A stretch of DNA of 64,000 bases from TMED27 sp963922705 (GTDB taxonomy: Bacteria > Pseudomonadota > Alphaproteobacteria > Micavibrionales > Micavibrionaceae): the NCBI GenBank assembly GCA_963922705.1, contig CAWUJS010000003.1, positions 7,641-71,640 on the forward strand, read 5' to 3'. The notes beneath the pieces are model-generated. The model saw only the letters and a list, made by a program, of their open reading frames with translations, ran no database searches and had not been told where the DNA came from. The position numbers and the translations under genes are program-made. Numbering within the stretch: position 1 is the stretch's first letter; the number at the start of each line of letters is the position of its first letter. Positions 23,249-30,964 of this stretch are shown piece after piece.

Positions 23249-24817
23249 ATGGAACTCGTTCAAGTTGCAGACACAGTGGCCCGCGAAAAGGGCATTGACC
23301 GCGAGATTGTTTTAGAAGCAATGGAAGAGGCTATTCAAAAGGCCGGGCGCTCTAAATATGGGCATGATCATGATATTCGTGCGCATATCAACCGCGAAAA
23401 CGGCGATATTGAGCTGAAACGTTATCGCGAAATTGTTGAAGAGGATGCGGAAATTGAGAATGAGCTTGTTCAGCTTACCCCTTCTCAAGCTAAACGCATT
23501 AAGCCGGATGCGAAACCGGGCGATGTAATTATTGATGAATTGCCGCCGCTTGATTTCGGGCGTATTGCCGCGCAAACCGCCAAACAGGTTATTATGCAGA
23601 AAGTGCGCGAGGCCGAGCGTGCGCGTCAGTATCAGGAATTTAAAGACCGCGTTGGTGAGATCATTAATGGTGTGGTTAAGCGCGTTGAATATGGCAATGC
23701 GACAATCGATATTCAAGGGCGTGCCGAAGCTGTGCTGCGCCGTGATGAGGCCTTGCCGCGTGAGCATCTTAAAAACGGAGATCGCGTGCGTGCGATTATT
23801 TATGAAGTCCGCGAGGAAATGCGCGGCCCGCAGATATTCCTGTCGCGCACACATCCGGAATTTATGGCAAAGCTCTTCACGCAAGAAGTGCCCGAAATTT
23901 ATGACGGTATGATTGAGATTAAAGCGGTTGCCCGTGATCCGGGAAGCCGTGCCAAAATCTCCGTTCAATCCCGCGAAGGGTCCATTGATCCTGTCGGGGC
24001 TTGTGTCGGGATGCGTGGTTCTCGCGTTCAGGCGGTTGTGAATGAGCTTGGCGGTGAGAAGATTGACATCATTCCATGGACTGATGATTTAGCGACGTTC
24101 ACGGTGAATGCGCTGCAACCCGCAGAAGTGGCGAAAGTTGTTCTTGATGAAGAAACAAGCCGCATGGATGTGGTTGTACCGGATGAGCAGCTCTCTCTTG
24201 CGATTGGTCGCCGTGGTCAGAATGTCCGCCTAGCTTCCATGCTTACGGGTTGGGATATCGACATTATGACCGAAGCGGAAGAATCAGAACGTCGTGCGGA
24301 AGAGTTTAAAACACGTTCAACCTTGTTTATTGAAGCGCTCGATGTTGATGAAGTGATTGCGCATCTTTTGGTTGCAGAAGGCTTTATCCGCGTTGAAGAA
24401 ATCGCAGAAACCCATGTCGAAGAATTAACCGAGATTGAAGGCTTTGAAGAGGAGATCGCACAAGAGCTTCAAAACCGTGCCATTGCTTATCTTGAAGCAA
24501 AGCAAAAAGAACTGGCAGAAAAACAAGCTGAGCTTGGCCTCGCAGAAGATCTCATTTCTTTTGAGGGTTTAACACCTGCGCAAATCCTTAAAGTTGGCGA
24601 AAAAGAGATTAAATCTCTTGAAGATCTTGCTGATTTGGCAGGCGATGAGCTGGTTGAATATCTTGGCGAGGGTGAGCTCACAGAAAAAGAAGCCAATAAT
24701 GTTGTTATGGCTGCACGCGAGCAGCTCGGCTGGTTTGCTGAAGCTGAAACGAGCGAAGATGGCACAACAAACACAGAAGAGCCGGCAGGTGATGAGCCTA
24801 AGGCTGTCGCAAGTTAA
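23249..24817 (+). CDS. nusA: transcription termination/antitermination factor NusA
   Basis: 522 residues. Binds RNA polymerase and nascent RNA. Order: N-terminal polymerase-binding domain (about 1-125), S1 domain (about 135-200, GEIINGVVKRVEYGNATIDI), KH1 and KH2 (about 230-345, with VGACVGMRGSRVQAVVNELGG and SLAIGRRGQNVRLASMLTGW), then two C-terminal helix-hairpin-helix acidic repeats (about 360-500). This is the proteobacterial long form. ylxR, usually next, is missing. Confidence 0.97.
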   Translation: MELVQVADTVAREKGIDREIVLEAMEEAIQKAGRSKYGHDHDIRAHINRENGDIELKRYREIVEEDAEIENELVQLTPSQAKRIKPDAKPGDVIIDELPPLDFGRIAAQTAKQVIMQKVREAERARQYQEFKDRVGEIINGVVKRVEYGNATIDIQGRAEAVLRRDEALPREHLKNGDRVRAIIYEVREEMRGPQIFLSRTHPEFMAKLFTQEVPEIYDGMIEIKAVARDPGSRAKISVQSREGSIDPVGACVGMRGSRVQAVVNELGGEKIDIIPWTDDLATFTVNALQPAEVAKVVLDEETSRMDVVVPDEQLSLAIGRRGQNVRLASMLTGWDIDIMTEAEESERRAEEFKTRSTLFIEALDVDEVIAHLLVAEGFIRVEEIAETHVEELTEIEGFEEEIAQELQNRAIAYLEAKQKELAEKQAELGLAEDLISFEGLTPAQILKVGEKEIKSLEDLADLAGDELVEYLGEGELTEKEANNVVMAAREQLGWFAEAETSEDGTTNTEEPAGDEPKAVAS

Positions 24818-24960
24818 CAATGTTTAGGGAGCAAATACCATTACGGATTGGACAATTGTTCAGATTTTAAAGCTTGGTGCGCGTGAATGTTTTTCATGCG
24901 CTGCTCCTCTATTGCCGTTAGCGGTACTTCTTAAAACCTTTATTTTCAACAAAAATTTTG

Positions 24961-24980
24961 CACCCGCGCCCTTGCGGGTG
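24961..24980 (+). promoter_or_regulatory. GC-rich stem-loop in the nusA-infB gap
   Basis: CACCCGC (24961-24967) pairs with GCGGGTG (24974-24980), loop six bases, 37 bases before the infB ATG. No T tract follows, so it is more likely a leader or pause structure than a terminator. The 200-base gap otherwise holds no gene. Confidence 0.4.
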
Positions 24981-25017
24981 TATAACCTTCTTTCTTGAAG
25001 AGGATTGGCAACACAGT

Positions 25018-27519
25018 ATGAGTGATACAACGACAGATAAAAAAGAAACGTCAAAGGACAGTAAAAGCGGCAAAAAGACGCTTAGCCTTGGCGGGACACT
25101 TAGCCTAAAAGGCGGAACTACAAACCGCCCTACCCCTTCGCCTGGCACTGTTGCGGTGGAAGTACGCAACCGAAAGCGCGGTGCATCTAGTGCTTCTAAG
25201 GCAGCAAGCGAACAGCCCAAGGAGGACTTGACGCTAACAAATCAAGAGCGTGAGGCGCGTGCACGTGCTTTGCAACAAGCCATGTCAGAGGATGCGCCAA
25301 AGAAAACATCCTTGCCAAAGCGCCGCACAACCATTGATGATGTCAAAAAAGAGGAAGCGGCAAATCGCCAGGGTTCCTTGAGTGCACGGGAAAAAGAGCT
25401 TGAAGAACTTAATAAGATTGAAGAGGAAGAGCGCAAGAAAGCTGAGGCTACGCAAATGAGCGCTCCACCCGTTCAGGATTCTCCAACTGAGCAGCAACGC
25501 CGCCGTAATTTCAGCACGCCTGATGCTGAGCCGGTTAGCTACAGGGACAGGATGAAAAAGGCTGCTCCAAAATCTCCACCACGAAAACTGGAAGACAGGC
25601 GTGGTGGACGCATGACGGTGACGCAGGCGTTGAACCGTGATTATGATCGTGATCGCGGCATGTCTCTTGCGGCACAAAAACGTGCACGTGAAAAAGCGCG
25701 TTTAGCCGCGCAAGGGCCAAAAGAACCTGCGCAAAAAGTGTTCCGTGAAGTGACTGTTCCTGAAACGATCACCGTTGCTGAACTGGCTAACCGTATGACT
25801 GAGCCCACTAATGATGTGATCAAGGCGCTTATGAAGATGGGTGTCATGGCGACAAGTTCAGAGAGCATTGATGCGGACACAGCCGAGCTTATCATTGAGG
25901 AATTTGGACACACCATTAAACGCGTTACAGAAGGTGATGTCGAGATCGGCCTTGATGGCGAAGAAGATAAAGAAGAAGACCTGATCAAACGCCCAGCTGT
26001 TGTGACAATTATGGGACATGTGGATCATGGTAAGACATCACTTTTGGATGCTTTGCGTAAAACGGATGTTGTATCCGGTGAGGCCGGCGGTATTACACAG
26101 CATATCGGCGCTTATCAGGTTAACACCAATGACGGCATTGAAGGCAATACAATCACCTTCCTTGATACACCGGGTCACGCAGCCTTTACAGAGATGCGCG
26201 CACGCGGTGCCAATGCAACGGATATTGTTATTATTGTTGTTTCTGCAACTGATAGCGTTATGCCACAAACAATTGAAGCGATTAACCACGCCAAGGCCGC
26301 AGAAGTGCCAATTATTATTGCTGTTAACAAGATTGACCTGCCTGATGCAGACCCTATGAAGGTGAAAACTGAGCTGCTTCAATATGAAGTGATCGTTGAG
26401 GAGCTTTCCGGCGATGTGCAATGTGTTGAAATTTCAGCCAAGCAAGGTACGAATTTAGATAAGTTGGAAGAGGCGATTTTAATCCAGGCTGAGCTGCTTG
26501 AGTTAAAAGCCAATCCAAACCGTCAGGCTTCCGGTGTTATCATTGAATCGAAGCTAGAGAAAGGGCGCGGTTCTGTTTCTACCGTTCTTATTCAAAACGG
26601 AACCTTGCGTATTGGGCATATTTTTGTCGCTGGTAAGGAGTTCGGAAAAGTACGTGCTTTGATTAACGATCAAGGTAAAAATGTCAAAGAAGCTGTTCCT
26701 GGTCAACCTGTTGAAATTCTGGGCATTAATGGCTCTCCGAAAGCTGGCGATCCGCTCAATGTTGTTTCGGATGAAGCTAAGGCTCGTGAAGTCGCAGAAT
26801 ACAGGGAGCGCCGCGAAAAAGAGGCAGCAGCAGCAAAAGCTGTTAAAGGCCGCGTAACAATGGATGATATCCTGATGCAGCGCGAATTTGGCGAAGATAA
26901 ATCATTGGCCGTTATCATTAAAGGCGATGTACATGGCTCAGTAGAGGCAATTTCAAGTTCTCTGGATAAAATGGTTGAAGAGAATGAGGGAATTGCGGTT
27001 AAAATCTTGCATAGCGCCGTTGGCGGCATTACTGAATCCGATGTCACCCTTGCCGCAACGACAGGCGCGCTAATTATTGGCTTTAATGTACGTGCCAATT
27101 CACAAGCGCAAGCTTTGGTCAACAGGGATGGTGTTGATGTGCGTTATTACAACATTATTTACGATGTGATTGATGATGCGAAAGCCATTCTCGGCGGGAT
27201 GCTTGATCCGATTGAACGCGAAGAATATCTTGGGCAGGCGAAAATACTTGAAGTCTTTAACATCACAAAAGTCGGTAAAGTTGCAGGTTGTGAAGTTGTC
27301 CTTGGCATGGTCAAACGCGGTGCGCGTGTCCGTCTTTTGCGTGACGATGTTGTTATTCATGAAGGTACTCTTAAGACCCTTCAACGCTTCAAAGATGAAG
27401 TTGAAGAGGTCAAGGAAGGTACAGAATGCGGTATGGCGTTTGAGAAATATGAAGATATTCGCAAAGGGGATATCATCGAATGTTATGACGTCATTGAGGA
27501 AGCGCGTACGGTTGCTTAG
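25018..27519 (+). CDS. infB: translation initiation factor IF-2
   Basis: 833 residues from ATG 25018 (MSDTTTDKK). GTPase that places initiator tRNA on the 30S subunit. A long charged low-complexity N-terminal region (about 1-240) is followed by the IF2_N segment (VPETITVAELANRM), then the G domain with GHVDHGKT at 333-340, DTPGHAAF and NKID, then domains II-IV. A short in-frame extension to 24958 crosses the upstream stem-loop and was not used. Confidence 0.97.
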   Translation: MSDTTTDKKETSKDSKSGKKTLSLGGTLSLKGGTTNRPTPSPGTVAVEVRNRKRGASSASKAASEQPKEDLTLTNQEREARARALQQAMSEDAPKKTSLPKRRTTIDDVKKEEAANRQGSLSAREKELEELNKIEEEERKKAEATQMSAPPVQDSPTEQQRRRNFSTPDAEPVSYRDRMKKAAPKSPPRKLEDRRGGRMTVTQALNRDYDRDRGMSLAAQKRAREKARLAAQGPKEPAQKVFREVTVPETITVAELANRMTEPTNDVIKALMKMGVMATSSESIDADTAELIIEEFGHTIKRVTEGDVEIGLDGEEDKEEDLIKRPAVVTIMGHVDHGKTSLLDALRKTDVVSGEAGGITQHIGAYQVNTNDGIEGNTITFLDTPGHAAFTEMRARGANATDIVIIVVSATDSVMPQTIEAINHAKAAEVPIIIAVNKIDLPDADPMKVKTELLQYEVIVEELSGDVQCVEISAKQGTNLDKLEEAILIQAELLELKANPNRQASGVIIESKLEKGRGSVSTVLIQNGTLRIGHIFVAGKEFGKVRALINDQGKNVKEAVPGQPVEILGINGSPKAGDPLNVVSDEAKAREVAEYRERREKEAAAAKAVKGRVTMDDILMQREFGEDKSLAVIIKGDVHGSVEAISSSLDKMVEENEGIAVKILHSAVGGITESDVTLAATTGALIIGFNVRANSQAQALVNRDGVDVRYYNIIYDVIDDAKAILGGMLDPIEREEYLGQAKILEVFNITKVGKVAGCEVVLGMVKRGARVRLLRDDVVIHEGTLKTLQRFKDEVEEVKEGTECGMAFEKYEDIRKGDIIECYDVIEEARTVA

Positions 27520-27525
27520 AGTATA

Positions 27526-27912
27526 ATGAAATCCCATTTATCATCAAAAGGTCCATCGCAACGCCAGCTTCGCGTTGGTGAACAGATTAAGCAGATTATT
27601 GCGGAGCTTTTGACGCGTGCTGATTTTTATCATGAAGCATTAATCAATGCCGGGCATATTACCGTTGGTGAGGTTCGCGTGACACCAGATTTGCGCAATG
27701 CAAAGGCTTATGTAATGTCATTAGGTGGTGAAAATATGGATGAAATCATCCTCGCGCTCAATGAAGAAAGCCAAATGTTTTCCAAAGAAATCAACCGCCA
27801 GTCAAACATGAAATTCACACCCAAAATTCGTTTTGTCAAAGATGATAGTGTTGAAGAAGCCCAACGGATTGATGAACTTCTTGCCTCTGTTCATATTCCG
27901 GACGAGAAATAA
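27526..27912 (+). CDS. rbfA: 30S ribosome-binding factor RbfA
   Basis: 128 residues. Single KH-like domain protein that helps mature the 16S 5' end and cold adaptation. The family pattern RQLRVGEQIKQIIAELLTR and VRVTPDLRNAKAYVM is clear, ending in KFTPKIRFVKDDSVEEAQRI. It follows infB by 6 bases and truB by 3, within the same operon. Confidence 0.95.
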   Translation: MKSHLSSKGPSQRQLRVGEQIKQIIAELLTRADFYHEALINAGHITVGEVRVTPDLRNAKAYVMSLGGENMDEIILALNEESQMFSKEINRQSNMKFTPKIRFVKDDSVEEAQRIDELLASVHIPDEK

Positions 27913-27915
27913 GCC

Positions 27916-28890
27916 ATGGGCAGGCGTAATAAAAAAGGCGATAAGGTTAATGGTTGGGTCAATCTGGACAAACCAATCGGTATGACCTCGACGCAAGCTG
28001 TTGGTAAAATCCGCCGTATTATGAATGCTCAAAAAGTTGGCCATGCAGGAACGCTTGATCCTTTGGCAACGGGCATTTTGCCTATCGCACTCGGAGAGGC
28101 TACAAAAACCATTCCGTATATTCAGGATGCGAACAAAACCTATGAATTCACCGTAACATGGGGCGAACAGCGCAGCACAGATGATTCGGAAGGTGATGTG
28201 ATTGCATCAAGCGATGTTCGTCCTACTTTAAAGGATATAGAAGCTGCCCTACCCGCTTTTATTGGTGAGATTGAACAAATCCCGCCCAAATTTTCAGCGA
28301 TTAAAATTGATGGGCAGCGTGCTTATGATCTTGCACGTGACGGCGCGGAAATTGAAATGAAATCGCGGCAGGTGTATATTGAATCTCTAGAAATATGTCA
28401 TCCCGAGCACATAGCGGAGGGATATCAAGACAACCAACAAGATTCCTCGCATACGCTCGGAATGACATCCTTTAAGCTTAGCTGCGGTAAGGGGACCTAT
28501 GTGCGTTCTCTGGCGCGGGATTTGGGGCTAAAACTCGGAACATATGGATATGTATCCAGCCTGCGGCGAACAGTAGTTGGTTGTTTTGCTACAGAAAATG
28601 CGATTTCTCTTGCAAAACTGGAAGAAATGGATCATATTCCCGCACGTGAAGCGGCGTTGCTGCCTCTACAAGCTGTTCTGGACGACATCCCGGCACTTGA
28701 AGTTAAGGCAAATGAAGTAGCGCAGCTTAAGAACGGGAATGTTTTATCCCTCATCTCAAGGTCTGATTTCCAAAGGATTGAAGATTTAGGAGATACAGAT
28801 GAAACACTTGTGATCCATCAGGGTAAAGCAATTGCGCTTGCTCATATTGATGGTCCCAATATCAAGCCCGTTCGTGTTTTTAATATATAA
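27916..28890 (+). CDS. truB: tRNA pseudouridine(55) synthase, with a repeat-encoded insert
   Basis: 324 residues. Forms pseudouridine 55 in the T loop of tRNA. The catalytic Asp48 is in GHAGTLDPLATGILP, and the conserved KGTYVRSLARDLG follows later. Between VYIESLEI and SFKLSCGKGTYV, homologues have only a few residues; here residues 161-184 (CHPEHIAEGYQD... to ...LGMT) are the exact translation of a palindromic repeat at 28397-28466. The active-site regions on both sides are undisturbed, so the enzyme is probably functional with an extra loop. Confidence 0.94.
   Translation: MGRRNKKGDKVNGWVNLDKPIGMTSTQAVGKIRRIMNAQKVGHAGTLDPLATGILPIALGEATKTIPYIQDANKTYEFTVTWGEQRSTDDSEGDVIASSDVRPTLKDIEAALPAFIGEIEQIPPKFSAIKIDGQRAYDLARDGAEIEMKSRQVYIESLEICHPEHIAEGYQDNQQDSSHTLGMTSFKLSCGKGTYVRSLARDLGLKLGTYGYVSSLRRTVVGCFATENAISLAKLEEMDHIPAREAALLPLQAVLDDIPALEVKANEVAQLKNGNVLSLISRSDFQRIEDLGDTDETLVIHQGKAIALAHIDGPNIKPVRVFNI
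28397..28466. repeat. palindromic repeat inside truB
   Basis: 70 bases with GTCATCCCGAG and CTCGGAATGAC ends, homologous to 22647-22717 along its whole length. It is read through in the truB frame and adds about 24 residues. Confidence 0.85.
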
Positions 28891-28902
28891 CCCCTCCCGT
28901 TC

Positions 28903-28967
28903 GTCATCCCGAACGTATGTGAGGGATCTCATGATCGCATGAGATTCTTTGCTTCGATCAGAATGAC
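28903..28967. repeat. palindromic repeat between truB and rpsO
   Basis: 65 bases from GTCATCCCGAACG to GATCAGAATGAC, the same family as 22647-22717, with a shorter and altered middle (GATCTCATGATCGCATGAGATTC is itself a hairpin). It lies in the rpsO leader. Confidence 0.8.
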
Positions 28968-28989
28968 AGGGTAACAGAAAGGAAATATG

Positions 28990-29274
28990 ATGTCGGAAAG
29001 AGCGCTCTACAGAGACCAGGCTTCAAAAGCTGAAGCAATTGAGAAATTTGCAACGAAAAAAGGCGATACAGGATCGCCGGAAGTTCAGGTTGCAATCCTT
29101 ACAAACCGTATTAACTACCTGTCTGATCATATGCAGCAGCACAAAAAAGACGTGCATAGCCGTCGTGGCCTTTTAGCAATGGTTGCGAAGCGCCGTAAGC
29201 TTTTGGACTATCTTAAGCGTAAAGACGAGCCACGCTATCAGGCTTTGATTAAAGAGCTGGGTATTCGCAGATAA
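28990..29274 (+). CDS. rpsO: 30S ribosomal protein S15
   Basis: 94 residues. Binds 16S rRNA at the three-way junction and bridges to 23S. The family core FATKKGDTGSPEVQVAILT, RINYLSDHMQQHKKDVHSRRGL and LDYLKRKD is complete. Two ATGs are adjacent (28987 and 28990); the second has AAGGA at the better distance of six bases. The N-terminus is about five residues longer than in E. coli. pnp, normally the next gene, is displaced by about 1.7 kb. Confidence 0.96.
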   Translation: MSERALYRDQASKAEAIEKFATKKGDTGSPEVQVAILTNRINYLSDHMQQHKKDVHSRRGLLAMVAKRRKLLDYLKRKDEPRYQALIKELGIRR

Positions 29275-29293
29275 ATGAATAGGAATTGCGTGA

Positions 29294-30073
29294 ATGGCAT
29301 CTAATGATTTTAATCAAATAGCATGCTCATTGGCTAACCCTTTAGTTGCAATTGTACAGCAGCCAAAAGCCGCTCACCTTCCTTTTGGCCTCGGCATGGG
29401 ATTTATTAGTGAGCGTTTTAAAGGTAACAAACGTCTCATAACCACTTGCCGTCACAATTTTAATGTTTCAAGCCAAAATTATAAATTTATTTTTGCAACT
29501 GCAGTCTTGGGCACTAATGAGACGGATAGATGGCGAGAACTGACTATGATTGGACAGCCAATCTTTGACCCACGTGAGGGAAGTGATATTGCCTTCGCTA
29601 TTGTTAAGGATCCTGAAAATGCAAGAACAAGAGTTTTAAAAGCTGAAAATAGAGAGCTTCCGATTCCGACGAACCCGCCAGAACTGTCGAACGTTAGAAA
29701 CGCATCATTTGACAATGGAAATGGAACCTATCAATTTGAAATTCTTACTCAGCTAGATATTGCTGAACTGGACAGGCAAATGTATCAATTTACAGACAAT
29801 AGTATTGTATGCGAGCCTGTGAAAAATGAACAACACGCCTCTGAACTCGTTGAAACTGGCTATTTTCCTTGTCGAACCTTAACCATGATTAGCAGACCAG
29901 GCTGTTCAGGCAGCCCTATTTTGAATGATAATTTTGAACTTTTTGGTATGGATATCGGCGGTACAGAAGCCGGAGACAAGGATGGAGATATAGCAATATG
30001 CATTCCTAGCAATGAATTGTACGAAGCCAGAAGACTAATAGATGCAGAAATACAAGCAACTTTAAGCCCTTAA
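29294..30073 (+). CDS. trypsin-like (PA clan) serine protease, probably cytosolic
   Basis: 259 residues, no signal peptide. The sequence can be read as a chymotrypsin-fold peptidase with His54 (LITTCRHNF), Asp98 (EGSDIAFAIV) and Ser205 in GCSGSPIL, the GxSGxP nucleophile loop. Spacing between the three fits the fold. A late segment ELFGMDIGGTEAG resembles the closing strand. Overall similarity to named families is low, so this rests on the triad pattern. It starts 19 bases after rpsO with an AGGA site and converges on gpmA. Confidence 0.65.
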   Translation: MASNDFNQIACSLANPLVAIVQQPKAAHLPFGLGMGFISERFKGNKRLITTCRHNFNVSSQNYKFIFATAVLGTNETDRWRELTMIGQPIFDPREGSDIAFAIVKDPENARTRVLKAENRELPIPTNPPELSNVRNASFDNGNGTYQFEILTQLDIAELDRQMYQFTDNSIVCEPVKNEQHASELVETGYFPCRTLTMISRPGCSGSPILNDNFELFGMDIGGTEAGDKDGDIAICIPSNELYEARRLIDAEIQATLSP

Positions 30074-30125
30074 CCTACCTATTTCAGAATATTTTAACCA
30101 AATCCAAGCCGGATTTATATCGCGA

Positions 30126-30749
30126 TTAACCTTCTAAAAAATACCGCTTTGCAACTGCGCCGTTTTCTATTTCAAATACAAGCGGTTTTCCGGTTGGGAA
30201 TTCGGCGTCATTGATCGTATCGGGTGTTTCAACGCCAAGCGTTATCAACGTTGCACGTAAAGAATTTCCATGCGCCGCCATCAGGATATTTTTTCCTTCA
30301 TTAATCAATGGACGGATATTTTCCTCGAAATACGGTCGGACACGGTTTTCAACCACATCCTTCAGGCACTCTCCCCCCGGTGGAGAAACATCATAAGAAC
30401 GCCGCCAGATATGCACTTGCTCTTCGCCATATTTTTCACGGGTCTCATCTTTATCGAGTCCCGTCAAATCACCATAATCACGCTCACGCAAATCTGGATG
30501 GCGTACCATATCAGCAAAAAGATCACCCTGCCCGGCTTCATTCAATACAATCTCAGCGGTTCTGTTCGCGCGAATTTGCGTGGAACTGAAGACTTTATCA
30601 AAGTGAATACCGGCATCTTTGAGCATCGCTCCGGCGGTTTTTGCCTCGGCCTCTCCTTTTTCCGTCAAATCAACATCATGAAAGCCTGTAAATTTGTTGG
30701 CGAGGTTCCATTCAGATTGACCATGGCGAAGCAGTACGAGATAATTCAT
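30126..30749 (-). CDS. gpmA: 2,3-bisphosphoglycerate-dependent phosphoglycerate mutase
   Basis: 207 residues. Glycolytic interconversion of 3- and 2-phosphoglycerate through a phospho-histidine. Catalytic His9 is in LLRHGQSEWN, and the second histidine is in MAAHGNSLRA; RERDYGDLTGLDKDE is the typical substrate loop. It is somewhat shorter than E. coli GpmA (about 250), as in other alphaproteobacteria. It is oriented against rpsO and pnp. Confidence 0.93.
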   Translation of the reverse strand: MNYLVLLRHGQSEWNLANKFTGFHDVDLTEKGEAEAKTAGAMLKDAGIHFDKVFSSTQIRANRTAEIVLNEAGQGDLFADMVRHPDLRERDYGDLTGLDKDETREKYGEEQVHIWRRSYDVSPPGGECLKDVVENRVRPYFEENIRPLINEGKNILMAAHGNSLRATLITLGVETPDTINDAEFPTGKPLVFEIENGAVAKRYFLEG

Positions 30750-30909
30750 TGATATGTCCTTAAATTTGTTAATAGTTTTTGACTTTACGGGCGGATAATG
30801 GCATGACTATTTTAACTTGAAAAGAGGGAAAGTTGTGAGGTTGACTGTAAAGTGCAAAAATTTGTTTTTTACTGTCCACCCCACAAAATTTTCCAAATAT
30901 TAAAAAATA

Positions 30910-30943
30910 GAGATTACCGCGCATTCATATTTTGCGTAATCTC
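30910..30943 (+). promoter_or_regulatory. hairpin in the pnp leader
   Basis: GAGATTAC (30910-30917) pairs with GTAATCTC (30936-30943), extended by a CGC/GCG pairing with slippage, 21 bases before the ATG. In E. coli the pnp leader hairpin is cut by RNase III for autoregulation; a similar role here is inference. Confidence 0.45.
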
Positions 30944-30964
30944 GGCATATGAAAGGTAAACTTA

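Noticed and set aside
23312..23968. 218-residue minus-strand frame antisense to nusA
   Set aside because: Lies wholly opposite a strongly conserved gene, with an odd Asn/Phe-rich composition typical of shadow frames.
24958..25017. Longer N-terminus for IF-2
   Set aside because: The 20 extra codons run through the GC-rich stem-loop and are not family-like; ATG 25018 fits better.
26038..26421. 127-residue minus-strand frame within infB
   Set aside because: Antisense to the GTPase domain of infB; composition is a shadow effect.
30270..30752. 160-residue plus-strand frame opposite gpmA
   Set aside because: Shadow of gpmA; no family features.
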